Shown: piece by piece, positions 19,867 through 30,161 of the stretch
How positions within the stretch are numbered: the stretch's first letter is position 1
Layout of the letters: every line of letters starts with the position of its first letter
Source: Alphaproteobacteria bacterium
Lineage (GTDB): Bacteria > Pseudomonadota > Alphaproteobacteria > SMXS01
DNA length: 64,000 nt
Direction of reading: 5' to 3'
Assembly: GCA_028284945.1 (NCBI GenBank)
Contig: JANQQJ010000033.1
Span: 62,001-126,000, forward strand
Made by a program: the position numbers and the translations under genes
The notes under the pieces: generated by a model
What the model saw: only the letters and a program-made list of their open reading frames with translations
The model's database searches: none
Told to the model about the DNA's origin: nothing

Positions 19867-20592
19867 ATGGGATTTTTCGCTAAGCTGGGAACGGTGATTA
19901 CCGCGTCCGTCGAAAAGGACCCGGCTGCGCGTTCGCGTCTCGAGGTGGTGCTGGCCTATCCTGGATTCCATGCGCTGGTCTTTTATTACGTTGCCCATCG
20001 TCTGTGGCACTGGCGCCTGAAACTCCTGGCGCGCTGGGTTTCGGCCATTGGCCGGGCGTTCTCCGGCATTGAAATTCATCCATCGGCCAAGATCGGTGAA
20101 GGCCTGTTTATCGATCACGGCAGTGGCGTGGTGATCGGCGGCACCACTGAAATTGGTAACAATGTTACGCTCTATCAGGGCGTAACCCTTGGTGGTACAT
20201 CGCTCGACCCCGGTAAACGCCATCCCACTGTTCATGACGATGTTATCATCGGCGCGGGGGCCAAGGTGTTGGGCCCGATCACCATCGGCAAGGGCGCGCG
20301 GGTGGGCGCCAATGCAGTGGTCGTTAAAGACGTTGCCCCGCATGTGACCATGGTTGGCGTATTGGCCCGGCCGACGTCGCAGAAAGAGTTCGAGTCCGAC
20401 CGGTTTGTCGCCTATGGCGTGCCGACGGAGGGTGTGCCCGACCCGGTTGCACGGTCGATGGAAGGGTTGCTGGAGCACATTCACCGGCTGTCGGTCAGAA
20501 TTGAAGAGCTGGAAGAAGAGCTGAAAGACCGGGACTGTCTGCCTAGTTCGGGCGAACAGGGGGCCAGCGATTTCCGGCCGCCCCGGTCTTAA
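19867..20592 (+). CDS. cysE: Serine O-acetyltransferase
   Basis: CysE acetylates serine to O-acetylserine, the committed step of cysteine synthesis. It has 241 residues. The N-terminal helices are short (EpsC/short-type). The left-handed beta-helix of hexapeptide repeats runs from [24 protein letters not shown] to [16 protein letters not shown] charged, helical C terminus ([11 protein letters not shown]) follows. It stands at the head of the sulfur/Fe-S block: cysteine made from its product is the substrate of the two desulfurases downstream. The 230 bp before it contain a small inverted repeat ACCGAC/GTCGGT but no regulator gene. Confidence 0.95.
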   Translation: MGFFAKLGTVITASVEKDPAARSRLEVVLAYPGFHALVFYYVAHRLWHWRLKLLARWVSAIGRAFSGIEIHPSAKIGEGLFIDHGSGVVIGGTTEIGNNVTLYQGVTLGGTSLDPGKRHPTVHDDVIIGAGAKVLGPITIGKGARVGANAVVVKDVAPHVTMVGVLARPTSQKEFESDRFVAYGVPTEGVPDPVARSMEGLLEHIHRLSVRIEELEEELKDRDCLPSSGEQGASDFRPPRS

Positions 20593-20667
20593 GTCTGTCT
20601 GGACTGGCTGGGTTGATTGGCGGTTCGGATCGCCCAACATCAGGCCCTTACAACAGCGAGCTGAAGC

Positions 20668-21798
20668 GTGACGGTCGATCCGATTTACCTCGATTACAGT
20701 GCGACAACGCCACCGCGGCCGGAGGCGATAGAGGCGGTCACGCATGCTCTTCAGCAAAGCGGCAATCCATCTTCTGTGCACGCCGCGGGACGATCTGTCC
20801 GAGGACTGGTCGAGAGCGCGCGCCGCCAGGTGGCCGCTTCAGTCAATGCGCGGGCAGAGTCGCTGGTCTTCACCAGCGGCGCCACTGAAGCCAATGTGAC
20901 GGCCGTCACCCGGACGGGTGCCGAGCGGCTGATCGTTTCGGCTGTCGAGCATGAATCAGTGCTGAATGTTGCGGAGGACTGCGGCCTGCCCCATCAGATC
21001 GTGCCCGTGGATAACGGTGGGGTTCTTGATCTTGCAGAGCTGCAGTCCGCGCTTTCTATGGGAGAAGGCCGCGCTCTTGTCTGCGTCATGCTGGTGAACA
21101 ATGAGACCGGCGCCATACAGCCTGTGGCCGAGGCAACACGCATGGCCCATGAGGCCGGCGCGCAAATTCACTGTGACGCCGTGCAAGGCCTGGGCAAGAT
21201 CCCGGTCGATTTTGACGGTCTTGGCGTGGATTTCATGAGCATCTCGGCCCACAAGATGGGCGGGCCCTTGGGTGTGGGGGCGCTGATTGCACGCGACCCG
21301 GCGCAGATCCAGCCGCTGATCAGGGGCGGTGGGCAGGAGCACAACTATCGCGCTGGCACGGAGAACGTACCGGGGATTGTGGGCTTTGGCCGCGCTTGTG
21401 AACTTTTGACGGAATCGCCTGTGGACTGGGCGGCGATTCAAACTTGGCGGGACCGCTGGGAAGACCGGATACGGTCGCTGGCGAACGACGCTGTGGTGTT
21501 TTCGGATAGCGCGCCGCGCCTTCCGGGAACCAGCCTGGTCGCGATGCCGGGCGTTACCGGAGAGACGCAGGTGATGTCATTCGATCTGGAGGGGCTTTGC
21601 GTCAGTTCCGGTTCGGCGTGTTCCTCAGGCAAGGTCAAGGCATCGCGTATTCTGAAGGCCATGGGCGTTGAGGAAAGCCTTGCTGGATCGGTAATTCGTG
21701 TCAGCATGGGTTGGAACAGCCGTGAGGAGGATCTGGACAGGCTGTTTGATGCCTGGTCAGCACTTTATCGCCGGACGCGCCAACGGGAGGCGAGCTGA
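20668..21798 (+). CDS. Cysteine desulfurase, NifS-like (first of tandem pair)
   Basis: PLP enzyme of 376 residues that turns cysteine into alanine plus an enzyme persulfide. PLP Lys196 is in SAHKMGG; the catalytic Cys318 is in [11 protein letters not shown]. It is closer to the first, divergent NifS-like copy of alphaproteobacterial isc operons than to classical IscS. The start is GTG. It ends 1 bp before the GTG of the second desulfurase, so the two are surely cotranscribed. Its exact sulfur acceptor is unknown. Confidence 0.9.
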   Translation: MTVDPIYLDYSATTPPRPEAIEAVTHALQQSGNPSSVHAAGRSVRGLVESARRQVAASVNARAESLVFTSGATEANVTAVTRTGAERLIVSAVEHESVLNVAEDCGLPHQIVPVDNGGVLDLAELQSALSMGEGRALVCVMLVNNETGAIQPVAEATRMAHEAGAQIHCDAVQGLGKIPVDFDGLGVDFMSISAHKMGGPLGVGALIARDPAQIQPLIRGGGQEHNYRAGTENVPGIVGFGRACELLTESPVDWAAIQTWRDRWEDRIRSLANDAVVFSDSAPRLPGTSLVAMPGVTGETQVMSFDLEGLCVSSGSACSSGKVKASRILKAMGVEESLAGSVIRVSMGWNSREEDLDRLFDAWSALYRRTRQREAS

Positions 21799-21799
21799 C

Positions 21800-22969
21800 G
21801 TGAGCGCGCCGGCCAACATCGACCTGCCCATCTATATGGACTATCAGGCGACCACACCGTTGGACCGGCGGGTGCTGGATGCGATGATCCCGTTTCTGAC
21901 CGAAAAATTCGGCAACCCGCACTCGACCACTCACAAGTTTGGCTGGGAAGCAACCGACGCAATAGACCGCGCCCGCGGACAGATCGCGTCGTTGATCGGT
22001 GCCGAGGCCGGCGAAATCACCTTCACCTCAGGGGCGACGGAATCCAACAATTTGGCGATCAAGGGTATCGGCCGTGCCTATCGTAAGCACCGCAACCACA
22101 TCATCACCGTGGTCACCGAACACAAATGCGTGCTGGAATCGGCGGCCGCCATGGAACACGAAGGCATGCGGGTGACTTATCTGCCGGTAGGGTCCGATGG
22201 GCTGGTTGATCTGGATACGCTAGAGGCTGCCATCACCGATGACACGCTTCTGGTCTCGGTCATGGCGGTGAACAACGAAATCGGCGTGATCCAGCCGCTG
22301 GCTGAGATTGGCGCTCTCTGCCGCTCCAAAAAGGTGTTTTTTCATACCGATGCGGCCCAGGCGGTTGGGAAAATCCTGCTGGATGTGACGGCGATGAACA
22401 TCGACCTGATGAGCATTTCCGGGCACAAGGTCTATGGGCCGAAGGGCGTCGGTGCGATCTATGTCCGCAAGCAATCGCGCCTGAAGCCCGAACCGTTGCT
22501 CAGCGGCGGCGGGCAGGAGGGCGGGTTGCGGTCCGGCACCTTGTCGCCAGCACTCTGCGTTGGTTTAGGCGAGGCCTGTGCCATTGCTTCTAAAGAAATG
22601 GAGGCCGACAATCAGCGCCTGCGCGATTTTTTTCAGCAGTTTGTCGATAGCGTTCAGGCAGCTTTGCCCAATACGGTCCTCAACGGGGATCGGGACCGCC
22701 GCATCCCCGGTAACATCAATCTCAGCTTTCCCGATGTGCGAAGCGACCGGCTCCTGACCAGTTTGCGCGATCTCGCCGTGTCGTCCAGTGCAGCCTGTGT
22801 TTCAGCGACCGCTGAACCATCTTATGTGCTGCGTGCGATTGGTGTTCCGGACGACTTAGCGGAGGCCTCCATCCGGATCGGTATTGGCCGCTTTACCACA
22901 GCGGCTGAAATCGATTATGCCATCGACAGCATCATCAGGAATGTCACCAAACTCAAAGAGGCTGCTTAA
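21800..22969 (+). CDS. iscS: Cysteine desulfurase IscS-type
   Basis: PLP-dependent cysteine desulfurase of 389 residues, group I. PLP Lys210 is in [10 protein letters not shown]; the catalytic loop Cys333 is in [21 protein letters not shown]. The start is GTG (21800) with GGGAGG 9 bases upstream; a longer frame from 21698 lies within the previous gene and is not used. The chain ends at VTKLKEAA and lacks the ~20-residue tail after this helix that in E. coli IscS contacts IscU. No iscU, iscA or hscBA follows; ferredoxin does, 3 bp later. Confidence 0.93.
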   Translation: MSAPANIDLPIYMDYQATTPLDRRVLDAMIPFLTEKFGNPHSTTHKFGWEATDAIDRARGQIASLIGAEAGEITFTSGATESNNLAIKGIGRAYRKHRNHIITVVTEHKCVLESAAAMEHEGMRVTYLPVGSDGLVDLDTLEAAITDDTLLVSVMAVNNEIGVIQPLAEIGALCRSKKVFFHTDAAQAVGKILLDVTAMNIDLMSISGHKVYGPKGVGAIYVRKQSRLKPEPLLSGGGQEGGLRSGTLSPALCVGLGEACAIASKEMEADNQRLRDFFQQFVDSVQAALPNTVLNGDRDRRIPGNINLSFPDVRSDRLLTSLRDLAVSSSAACVSATAEPSYVLRAIGVPDDLAEASIRIGIGRFTTAAEIDYAIDSIIRNVTKLKEAA

Positions 22970-22972
22970 CCC

Positions 22973-23308
22973 GTGCCCAAAGTTGTTTTTGTAAGTCCAG
23001 ACGGTAAGAACAAGCAGGAATATGACGCACCCGCTGGCGACTCGATCCTCACTATCGCTCACGCCAACAATATCGACATGGAAGGGGCCTGTGAGGGGTC
23101 GATGGCCTGTTCGACCTGCCATGTCATTGTCGATGAGGCGTATTTCAGCAAGCTACCTGAGCCGACGATCGAGGAAGAGGACATGCTCGATCTGACAGAG
23201 GGCCTGCGTCTGACGTCTCGTCTGGGCTGTCAGATCGTATTGACCGACGAGCTGGACGGCCTGACGGTGAAGCTCCCCAAAGGCATCACCAATATGCTGG
23301 GGCTTTAA
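22973..23308 (+). CDS. fdx: 2Fe-2S ferredoxin, adrenodoxin/ISC type
   Basis: Ferredoxin of 111 residues with the vertebrate-type 2Fe-2S pattern: Cys40, Cys46 and Cys49 in ACEGSMACSTC, and Cys86 in SRLGCQ. It belongs to the ISC Fdx group that supplies electrons for cluster assembly. The start is GTG, 3 bp after iscS. It is the usual last gene of an isc operon, here placed directly behind the desulfurases. Confidence 0.95.
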   Translation: MPKVVFVSPDGKNKQEYDAPAGDSILTIAHANNIDMEGACEGSMACSTCHVIVDEAYFSKLPEPTIEEEDMLDLTEGLRLTSRLGCQIVLTDELDGLTVKLPKGITNMLGL

Positions 23309-23316
23309 CGTCTGGC

Positions 23317-23685
23317 ATGGCCGCCAGCCCTGAATACAAGGCGTTTATCGCCGAGATGCTGGAGCCGATGGTTAACGTCAGTTTCAGGGGCATGTTCGGC
23401 GTTGACGGTATGTTCGCACACGGCGTGATGTTCGGGCTGATCGGCGGGGAAACGCTCTACCTCAAGGTCGATGACGGATTGCGGGCGGAACTGGAATCCG
23501 AGGGCAGCGGACCGTACACCTATGAATCAAAGAACGGAAAAAGCGACGTTATGTCGTATTTCGCAGCGCCGGAAAGTTGTTATGACGACCAGGACGAGAT
23601 GCTGGACTGGGCGCGCAAGGCGCTTGACGTTGCGTTCCGCGAGGACGCGAAGAAGCCTAAAAGCAAACAGAAGCGAACTGGGTAA
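23317..23685 (+). CDS. TfoX N-terminal domain protein
   Basis: Small cytoplasmic protein of 122 residues with the TfoX/Sxy N-terminal fold: FRGMFGVDGMFAHGVMFGLIGGETLYLKVDDGLRAELE, then YFAAPESCYDDQDEMLDWARKALDVA. In gammaproteobacteria Sxy promotes competence gene expression; standalone N-terminal domain proteins such as this have no proven role. It ends the cysE-desulfurase-fdx run, 8 bp after fdx, and has a lysine-rich tail. The palindromic repeat follows. Confidence 0.82.
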   Translation: MAASPEYKAFIAEMLEPMVNVSFRGMFGVDGMFAHGVMFGLIGGETLYLKVDDGLRAELESEGSGPYTYESKNGKSDVMSYFAAPESCYDDQDEMLDWARKALDVAFREDAKKPKSKQKRTG

Positions 23686-23693
23686 CGCCGACT

Positions 23694-23823
23694 GTCATTG
23701 CGAGAAGCCCTGAGCAGGCGAGGGGCGACGAAGCAATCTATCTGAAAGGTCAGCGCGTTTTGTGTGGAAGCATGGATTGCTTCGCTGCCGCTGCGAAAAC
23801 GCAGCGTATCGCTCGCAATGACG
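23694..23823. repeat. Palindromic dispersed intergenic repeat
   Basis: A ~130-bp element with inverted ends: GTCATTGCGAG (23694-23704) pairs with CTCGCAATGAC, and CGAAGCAATC (23729-23738) pairs with GATTGCTTCG (from 23774). The right arm contains its own small hairpin, GCTGCG-aaaa-CGCAGC. The right arm resembles the sequence at 19-58. It fills the gap between two convergent genes and could fold as a bidirectional terminator. It has the appearance of a REP/MITE-like repeat with no coding capacity. Confidence 0.75.
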
Positions 23824-23833
23824 GCTAAGATAT

Positions 23834-25297
23834 CTACGCCGTCTCTTTTGTCTTCTTACGACGCGTTGTCTTCTTCTTGGCGGGTTTTTCTGCCGTCGGC
23901 TGCATCATGAAGGCGGGCATGTGATCGCCCATGCCGACGACGGGTTCGAAATCATCGCGGCTGCGGCGTCCTCCCCGTTCCTTCGGCTGACGCGAATTGT
24001 CGCGTGACGCGCGCTTGGCCTGTGATGGCTTGGACTCTTGATGGGTCTGTTCGTCAGAATTTGCCGCTTTATCTGTATCGGATTTCTTACTGCGCCGGCG
24101 CCGCTTCTTGGGAGCGGCCTCTTCGCTGGAGGCAGGTGTTTCGGCGGCACTTTCCGATCCCCTTGAATGTCCTGCTTTTTCAATCGGGTCGATCTTCTTG
24201 CCGATCAGGTCGTGAACATTCTTCAGCCACTTGTCATCGGCGGGTGTCGTGATGGTAAAGGCCCGGCCGGTCAGGCCAGCACGGCCAGTGCGGCCAATGC
24301 GATGGATATAATCCTCAGCATGGGAGGGCACATCGAAATTAAAGACGTGGGACACGGCGGGAATATCCAGCCCACGGGCCGCCACGTCACTGGCGATCAG
24401 CAGGCGCGTGGTGCCGTCTTTGAAACTGGCGAGCACGTCCATGCGGACGGACTGATCCAGGTCGCCATGCAGGGCCGCAGCACTGAACCCATGTTTCTTC
24501 AGCGAGCGGAACAGGATATCGACATCGCGCTTGCGATTACAGAATATGATCGCGTTCTTAACGTCCTCCTTCTCGATGATTTCGCGCAGCTTGTCGCGCT
24601 TGGCGCGGGCTTCCGACGTTTTCATCGTGCAGAGGAACTGCTCGATATTTTCACCTGTCGACGCGGGTGACGCGACCTCGATCAGTTTAGGTTCTTTCAG
24701 GAACTTGTCGGCCAGTCGCTTAATCTCTTTTGGCATGGTGGCTGAAAAGAACAAGGTCTGGTGCTTCTGCGGCATCAGCGAACAAATCCGTTCGACATCC
24801 GGGATGAAGCCCATGTCGAGCATGCGGTCGGCCTCATCACAGACCAGAATATCAACACCGGAGAGCATCAGCTTACCGCGTTCGAAATGATCGAGCAGGC
24901 GGCCCGGCGTTGCAATCAGCACGTCGACACCACGGTCGAGCTTCTTTTCCTGATCGCCAAAGCTGACACCGCCGATGAGCAATGCCATGTCGAGCTTGTG
25001 ATATTTGCCGTAGGTCTCGAAATTTTCCGCGACCTGGGCAGCGAGTTCGCGCGTCGGTTCCAGAATGAGCGATCGGGGCATCCGCGCCCTGGCGCGGCCT
25101 TGCGCCAGAATATCGATCATCGGCAGGGTGAAGCTCGCGGTCTTGCCGGTGCCGGTCTGCGCAATGCCCATAATGTCCTTGCCCATCAGGACGGACGGAA
25201 TAGCCTGCGCTTGAATCGGGGTGGGTGATGTATAGCCGGCCTCATTGATGGCCCGCATGGTCTCGGGCGCGAGGCCCAGAAAGTCGAAATCGCTCAT
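23834..25297 (-). CDS. rhlE: DEAD-box ATP-dependent RNA helicase (RhlE-like)
   Basis: RNA helicase of 487 residues with all DEAD-box motifs in order: the Q motif TSPTPIQAQAIP, motif I AQTGTGKT, PTRELAAQ, DEAD, SAT, ARGLD and HRIGRTGRAG. After about residue 370 comes a low-complexity, strongly basic tail (PKKRRRRSKKSD, ending TRRKKTKETA) likely to bind RNA nonspecifically. Relatives act in RNA decay, ribosome assembly or cold adaptation. The name is by similarity, not proof. A hairpin lies just upstream of its ribosome-binding region. Confidence 0.93.
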   Translation of the reverse strand: MSDFDFLGLAPETMRAINEAGYTSPTPIQAQAIPSVLMGKDIMGIAQTGTGKTASFTLPMIDILAQGRARARMPRSLILEPTRELAAQVAENFETYGKYHKLDMALLIGGVSFGDQEKKLDRGVDVLIATPGRLLDHFERGKLMLSGVDILVCDEADRMLDMGFIPDVERICSLMPQKHQTLFFSATMPKEIKRLADKFLKEPKLIEVASPASTGENIEQFLCTMKTSEARAKRDKLREIIEKEDVKNAIIFCNRKRDVDILFRSLKKHGFSAAALHGDLDQSVRMDVLASFKDGTTRLLIASDVAARGLDIPAVSHVFNFDVPSHAEDYIHRIGRTGRAGLTGRAFTITTPADDKWLKNVHDLIGKKIDPIEKAGHSRGSESAAETPASSEEAAPKKRRRRSKKSDTDKAANSDEQTHQESKPSQAKRASRDNSRQPKERGGRRSRDDFEPVVGMGDHMPAFMMQPTAEKPAKKKTTRRKKTKETA

Positions 25298-25311
25298 TCG
25301 GATACCCTGTA

Positions 25312-25333
25312 CACACGGCTTGCGAGCCGCGTG
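25312..25333 (-). other. Hairpin in the rhlE 5' leader
   Basis: CACACGGCT-tgcg-AGCCGCGTG can fold into an eight-pair stem with one mismatch and a four-base loop. In the minus-strand transcript it ends about 14 bases before the helicase ATG, immediately upstream of a CAGGGT ribosome-binding candidate. Helicase genes are often regulated by leader structure, but here the role is inferred only. Confidence 0.4.
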
Positions 25334-25415
25334 CGGGTCACATTGATGTCACTGGAAAAAGGTTTTATCACGCAGTGCAACATAGGTGCTTTCGACCCGA
25401 AGTCAACTTGGTCAT

Positions 25416-27413
25416 CTAAATGTCAAGTTCACCGACCATGGGCGCGTGTTCTTGAATATATTTAAAACGAAGCTCTGGTTTCTTGCCCATAAGACGTTCG
25501 ACCAGATCTGACGTTTCCTCACGTTCGACGAAGCCGTCCGGCACCCTTACGTTCAAAAGCGTTCTGGTTTTCGGGTCCATGGTCGTGGATTTGAGCTGGT
25601 CGGGGCGCATTTCGCCAAGACCTTTGAACCGCCCGACGTCAACCTTGTCGCTGCCGCCGAATTCCTCTTCGATTAGACGGTCTTTTTCCTCGTCCGTCTG
25701 CGCATAGACAATCTTGTCCTTCAGTGACAGGCGGTAGAGTGGCGGCTGTGCCAGGTAGAGGTGTCCGTCTTTGATAAGGTCGGGCATGGCGCGGAAAAAG
25801 AAGGTCATTAACAGCGTTGCAATGTGTGCGCCGTCGACATCTGCGTCAGTCATAATGACAACGCGCTCGTAACGCAGATCGCCTTCGCGGTAGGCATCGC
25901 CCATGCCGCAGCCCAGCGCTTGCACCAGATCCTTAAGTTCCTGATTGGCGGCCAGGCGGTCCTGTCCGGCGCTCGCGACATTGAGGATTTTACCGCGTAA
26001 CGGCAATACGGCCTGGCTGGCGCGGGCGCGCGCCTGTTTCGCAGACCCGCCCGCGGAATCGCCCTCGACCAGATAGATTTCCGTGCCTGCACTGCCCGCC
26101 TGGGAACAGTCTGCCAGCTTGCCGGGTAAGCGCAGCTTGCGCGTCGCGGTCTTGCGGCTAATTTCTTTTTCCTGCTTACGCCGCAGCCGTTCTTCTGACC
26201 GCAAGACCACATAGGCCAGCAGCGCATCGGCCATGTCTGGTGCGCCGGACAGCCAATGGTCGAAGTGATCGCGCAGGGCGGCTTCAACCAGTCTGCTGGC
26301 CTCCGCACTGGCCAGTTTTTCCTTTGTCTGGCCCTGGAACTGGGGTTCCGGGATGAATACGGATAGGATGGCGGTGATTTCGCCCAACACATCATCGGCG
26401 GTAATCTGTGATGCCCGGCGGTTGTTGACCAACTCGCCATAGGCTTTCAGCCCTTTGACCAAAGCCGCGCGCATGCCGGCTTCGTGGGTGCCGCCCTCCG
26501 GGGTGGGGACTGTGTTGCAGTAAGAGTGGATGAAGCCATCGCGGCGGGTCGGCCAGGCGATCGCCCATTCCACCCGGCTGCCGCCGCCATTCATATCGCT
26601 CTGCCCGGCAAAGGCTGAAGGCGTGACGGTATCGTCGCCTTCGATTTCCTGGCTGAGAAAATCCAGCAAGCCATTGGGGAAGTGAAAGCTGTCCTGTTCG
26701 GGGATGTCGCCGCCGACTTTCAGGAGCGCGGGATCACAGGACCATCTGATTTCGACTCCGCTGAACAGGTACGCCTTGGAGCGCGCCATGCGGTAAAGCC
26801 GGGCGGGTTTGAAGGCGGCTTTATCGCCGAAGATCTTCGGGTCGGGCTTGAAGCTGACGGTGGTTCCACGGCGGTTTTGAATGGCGCCTGCCTTCTCAAG
26901 CTTGGAGGTCGCTTCGCCGCGCGCAAATGTTTGCCGCCAAAGCTGCTTATCGCGGGCGACCTCTACATCAAGCCATTCGGCCAGGGCATTGACGACGGAT
27001 ATGCCGACGCCGTGCAGGCCGCCGGACGTCTGATAGGCCTTGCCGGAGAACTTGCCGCCTGAATGAAGTGTCGTGAAAATCACCTCCAGCGCGGACTTCT
27101 TCTTGAATTTTGGATGGGGGTCAACGGGGATGCCACGCCCATTGTCACGGATGGTCAGGCTGCCATCGGCATTGAGGGCCATGTCGATCCGGTTGGCGTG
27201 GCCGGCGACGGCCTCGTCCATCGCGTTATCCAGCACTTCGGCCGCCAGGTGATGCAGTGCCTTCTCGTCTGTGCCGCCGATATACATGCCCGGGCGCCGG
27301 CGAACCGGTTCAAGGCCTTCCAGAACCTCAATGTCCTTGGCGGAATAGTCGGATGGTTTGGCATCAACGGCGAACAGATCGTCCGAATCCGCCTTGGCGG
27401 CTTTGCGCGGCAT
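25416..27413 (-). CDS. parE: DNA topoisomerase IV subunit B
   Basis: ATPase subunit of topoisomerase IV, which unlinks daughter chromosomes. It has 665 residues. The GHKL ATPase site (VLDNAMDEAV, DNGRGIPVD, GGLHGVG) is at the N terminus, and the TOPRIM motifs EGDSAGGSAKQAR and DADVDGAHI are in the second half. Length and the absence of the long GyrB insertion favour ParE over GyrB, as does the opening LEGLEPVRRRPGMYIGGTDEKALHHL. The subunit A gene is not in the window. A small exported protein gene lies 91 bp upstream on the same strand. Confidence 0.94.
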   Translation of the reverse strand: MPRKAAKADSDDLFAVDAKPSDYSAKDIEVLEGLEPVRRRPGMYIGGTDEKALHHLAAEVLDNAMDEAVAGHANRIDMALNADGSLTIRDNGRGIPVDPHPKFKKKSALEVIFTTLHSGGKFSGKAYQTSGGLHGVGISVVNALAEWLDVEVARDKQLWRQTFARGEATSKLEKAGAIQNRRGTTVSFKPDPKIFGDKAAFKPARLYRMARSKAYLFSGVEIRWSCDPALLKVGGDIPEQDSFHFPNGLLDFLSQEIEGDDTVTPSAFAGQSDMNGGGSRVEWAIAWPTRRDGFIHSYCNTVPTPEGGTHEAGMRAALVKGLKAYGELVNNRRASQITADDVLGEITAILSVFIPEPQFQGQTKEKLASAEASRLVEAALRDHFDHWLSGAPDMADALLAYVVLRSEERLRRKQEKEISRKTATRKLRLPGKLADCSQAGSAGTEIYLVEGDSAGGSAKQARARASQAVLPLRGKILNVASAGQDRLAANQELKDLVQALGCGMGDAYREGDLRYERVVIMTDADVDGAHIATLLMTFFFRAMPDLIKDGHLYLAQPPLYRLSLKDKIVYAQTDEEKDRLIEEEFGGSDKVDVGRFKGLGEMRPDQLKSTTMDPKTRTLLNVRVPDGFVEREETSDLVERLMGKKPELRFKYIQEHAPMVGELDI

Positions 27414-27504
27414 GCGTAGTCCCGAATCAATTAGGGGCAGTGAACAACCGCACTATACTGTATCGAACAAACCAGAAACACCTATATGTGGTGGTCTCCG
27501 CCGG

Positions 27505-27969
27505 TCATTGGCCGGTGATCGCGCGATGATCCCGCTCCAGATTACGATAGGCGTGTAGCAGGGTGTCGTAGCGCTCTTGCAGGGCCTCATACTCTTCTCG
27601 CGTGGGCCGCTCCAACAAGTCCTGAGGGATGCCTTTGGCATCGGCAAGGTCTTGAACCAGGTCGTTGGTATCCGCTTGCTGGGCGGACAGGTCAGCCGTA
27701 ATGCCTCGCTGTTGATTGATAATCTGTTGATAGGTTGCCTGTTGTTGCTGTGAGGCTGCCGCACAATTCTTGGCCTGCGAGGCGAGCCTGCGTTCCAACC
27801 GGTCATGGCTGCGCTGCAGGCGCCTATAATCGCTGTGAATGGCGCCGTAGTGGCTGTCACAGAACCGGTCGCGGTCGTACCAGCGATCATAGCGGCTGTA
27901 GCTATCAGCAGATGCCAGCATTGGTGACAGCACCAACATGCCAATAAAAATTGCGAGTGTCGTCCGCAT
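27505..27969 (-). CDS. Small exported coiled-coil protein, unknown function
   Basis: Hypothetical protein of 154 residues. A signal peptide covers about residues 1-21 (RTTLAIFIGMLVLSPMLASA). The mature part begins with a Tyr/Arg/Asp-rich stretch (YSRYDRWYDRDRFCD), then a heptad-like region rich in Gln, Arg and Asp (LQRSHDRLERRLASQ to QQQQATYQQIINQQ), suggesting a coiled coil in the periplasm. Two cysteines (about residues 37 and 69) could form a disulfide. I chose the ATG at 27969; a GTG six codons earlier is possible. I recognise no family. Confidence 0.65.
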   Translation of the reverse strand: MRTTLAIFIGMLVLSPMLASADSYSRYDRWYDRDRFCDSHYGAIHSDYRRLQRSHDRLERRLASQAKNCAAASQQQQATYQQIINQQRGITADLSAQQADTNDLVQDLADAKGIPQDLLERPTREEYEALQERYDTLLHAYRNLERDHRAITGQ

Positions 27970-28064
27970 TGCGTGCGCCCCCGTCACGTCAAGGATTAGT
28001 GCATTCTATAATGGAGCTGGGGCCGAGGCGAGGGCGTTGCAAGCGCAGCCGTTTCATGTCTTTT

Positions 28065-28097
28065 CAAACGAAAAGGGCCCCGGCATGACCGGGGCCC
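28065..28097 (-). terminator. Rho-independent terminator of glnA
   Basis: Nine-base perfect stem GGGCCCCGG / CCGGGGCCC around a five-base loop (28075-28097), followed on the minus strand by TTTTCGTTT. It starts 24 bp past the glnA stop. Confidence 0.92.
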
Positions 28098-28120
28098 TGA
28101 TTGCTCAAATGTAAATTGAC

Positions 28121-29530
28121 CTAGACGCTGTAGTACATCGCGTATTCAATGGGGTGCGGCGCCGTTTCAAACGCAGACACTTCTTCCATCTTCAGGTCCA
28201 GATAGCCGTCGATCTGGCTGTCATTGAAAACGCCACCGGCTTTCAGGAAGTCGCGGTCGGCGTCTAGTGCGTCGCAAGCTTCGCGCAGGCTGGCACAGAC
28301 CGTCGGCACGCCCTTAAGCTCTTCAGGCGGCAGGTCATACAGATCCTTGTCCATCGGGTCGCCCGGGTGGATCTTGTTCTGAATGCCGTCCAGGCCGGCC
28401 ATCAGCATGGCCGTGAACGCCAGATACGGGTTTGATGCCGCATCTGGGAAGCGAACCTCGACGCGCTTGCCCTTGGGGTTCGGCGCATAGGGGATCCGGC
28501 AGGATGCCGACCGGTTGCGCGCCGAATAGGCCAGCAGAACCGGTGCCTCGAAACCAGGGACCAAACGCTTGTAGCTGTTCGTGGTCGAGTTGGTAAACGC
28601 GTTGATTGCCTTGGCGTGCTTAATAATACCGCCGATGTAGTAAAGGCAGTCCTCGGACAGGTCGGCATAGCCATTACCGGCAAACAGCGAGTTACCATCT
28701 TTCCAGATCGACTGGTGAACGTGCATGCCGGTGCCGTTGTCTTCGGCGACAGGCTTGGCCATGAAGGTGGCCGTCTTGCCATAGGCGTGCGCGACATTGT
28801 GGACGCAGTATTTGTAGATCTGCACCTTGTCGGCGATCCGCACCAGTGAGTCGAACTTCATGCCCAGTTCGTGCTGCGAGGCAGCCACTTCGTGGTGATG
28901 CTTTTCGACTTCAATGCCCATGTCCTTCATGGTGCTGAGCATTTCAGAGCGAAGGTCAGCGCCGGAATCGACGGGACCGACCGGGAAGTAACCGCCCTTG
29001 ATCTTCGGACGGTGACCCAGATTGCCGCCTTCCATTTCAGAGCCTGCATTGTACGGGCCTTCGACATCGTCGAATTCGAACATGGCGCGATTGTAGCTAA
29101 CGTCGAATTTGACATCGTCAAAGACGAAGAATTCCGGCTCGGGGCCAAAGAATGCGTTGTCGCCCAGGCCTGTCGAATTCAGATAGGCCAGGCCCGCTTT
29201 GGCCGTGGTGCGCGGGTCGCGCTCATAGGCTTCGCCCGTTGTCGGCTCAAGAATGTCGCAGACAATGATCATCTGATTCTGCGCCGAGAAGGGGTCCATG
29301 ACCACGGAGTCCAGATCGGGCATCAGGGTCATGTCGGACTCGTTAATGGCCTTCCAGCCGGAGATTGAAGAGCCGTCGAACATGACGCCGTCTTCAAACA
29401 GGTCCTCGTCCACTGCATCGACATGCATGGCGACATGCTGCCACTTTCCGCGCGGATCGGTGAACCGTAGGTCCACATATTCCACGTCATTGTCCTTAAT
29501 CTGTTTGAGGACCTCGTTAACGTCAGTCAT
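28121..29530 (-). CDS. glnA: Glutamine synthetase, type I
   Basis: GSI, 469 residues, which ligates ammonia to glutamate at the expense of ATP. The N-terminal beta-grasp domain ([20 protein letters not shown]) and catalytic domain ([27 protein letters not shown]) are standard. The adenylylation target is Tyr398 in [12 protein letters not shown], so activity is probably controlled by GlnE. It follows glnB by 63 bp on the same strand, as is usual in alphaproteobacteria, and ends in a strong terminator. Confidence 0.98.
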   Translation of the reverse strand: MTDVNEVLKQIKDNDVEYVDLRFTDPRGKWQHVAMHVDAVDEDLFEDGVMFDGSSISGWKAINESDMTLMPDLDSVVMDPFSAQNQMIIVCDILEPTTGEAYERDPRTTAKAGLAYLNSTGLGDNAFFGPEPEFFVFDDVKFDVSYNRAMFEFDDVEGPYNAGSEMEGGNLGHRPKIKGGYFPVGPVDSGADLRSEMLSTMKDMGIEVEKHHHEVAASQHELGMKFDSLVRIADKVQIYKYCVHNVAHAYGKTATFMAKPVAEDNGTGMHVHQSIWKDGNSLFAGNGYADLSEDCLYYIGGIIKHAKAINAFTNSTTNSYKRLVPGFEAPVLLAYSARNRSASCRIPYAPNPKGKRVEVRFPDAASNPYLAFTAMLMAGLDGIQNKIHPGDPMDKDLYDLPPEELKGVPTVCASLREACDALDADRDFLKAGGVFNDSQIDGYLDLKMEEVSAFETAPHPIEYAMYYSV

Positions 29531-29593
29531 AGGTGTTTCCTCTTTTCCTTGAGAGTCTTCGTTGATGGATGGGTAGTCTGTAAGAGTTTCGAC

Positions 29594-30017
<424 letters not shown>

Positions 30018-30161
30018 GTTTCATCCGCCGGGGAAGGCTTGTGAATCCCGTCCTGTTCCACCGCCGTCGGGCCGTCAACAAAGACTCGATTGCACAAAAT
30101 TTAGACGTATCGATGAAAAAATAGGCATTCAATGCGAGGCGGGAGATCTGAAGGAGGTGTC

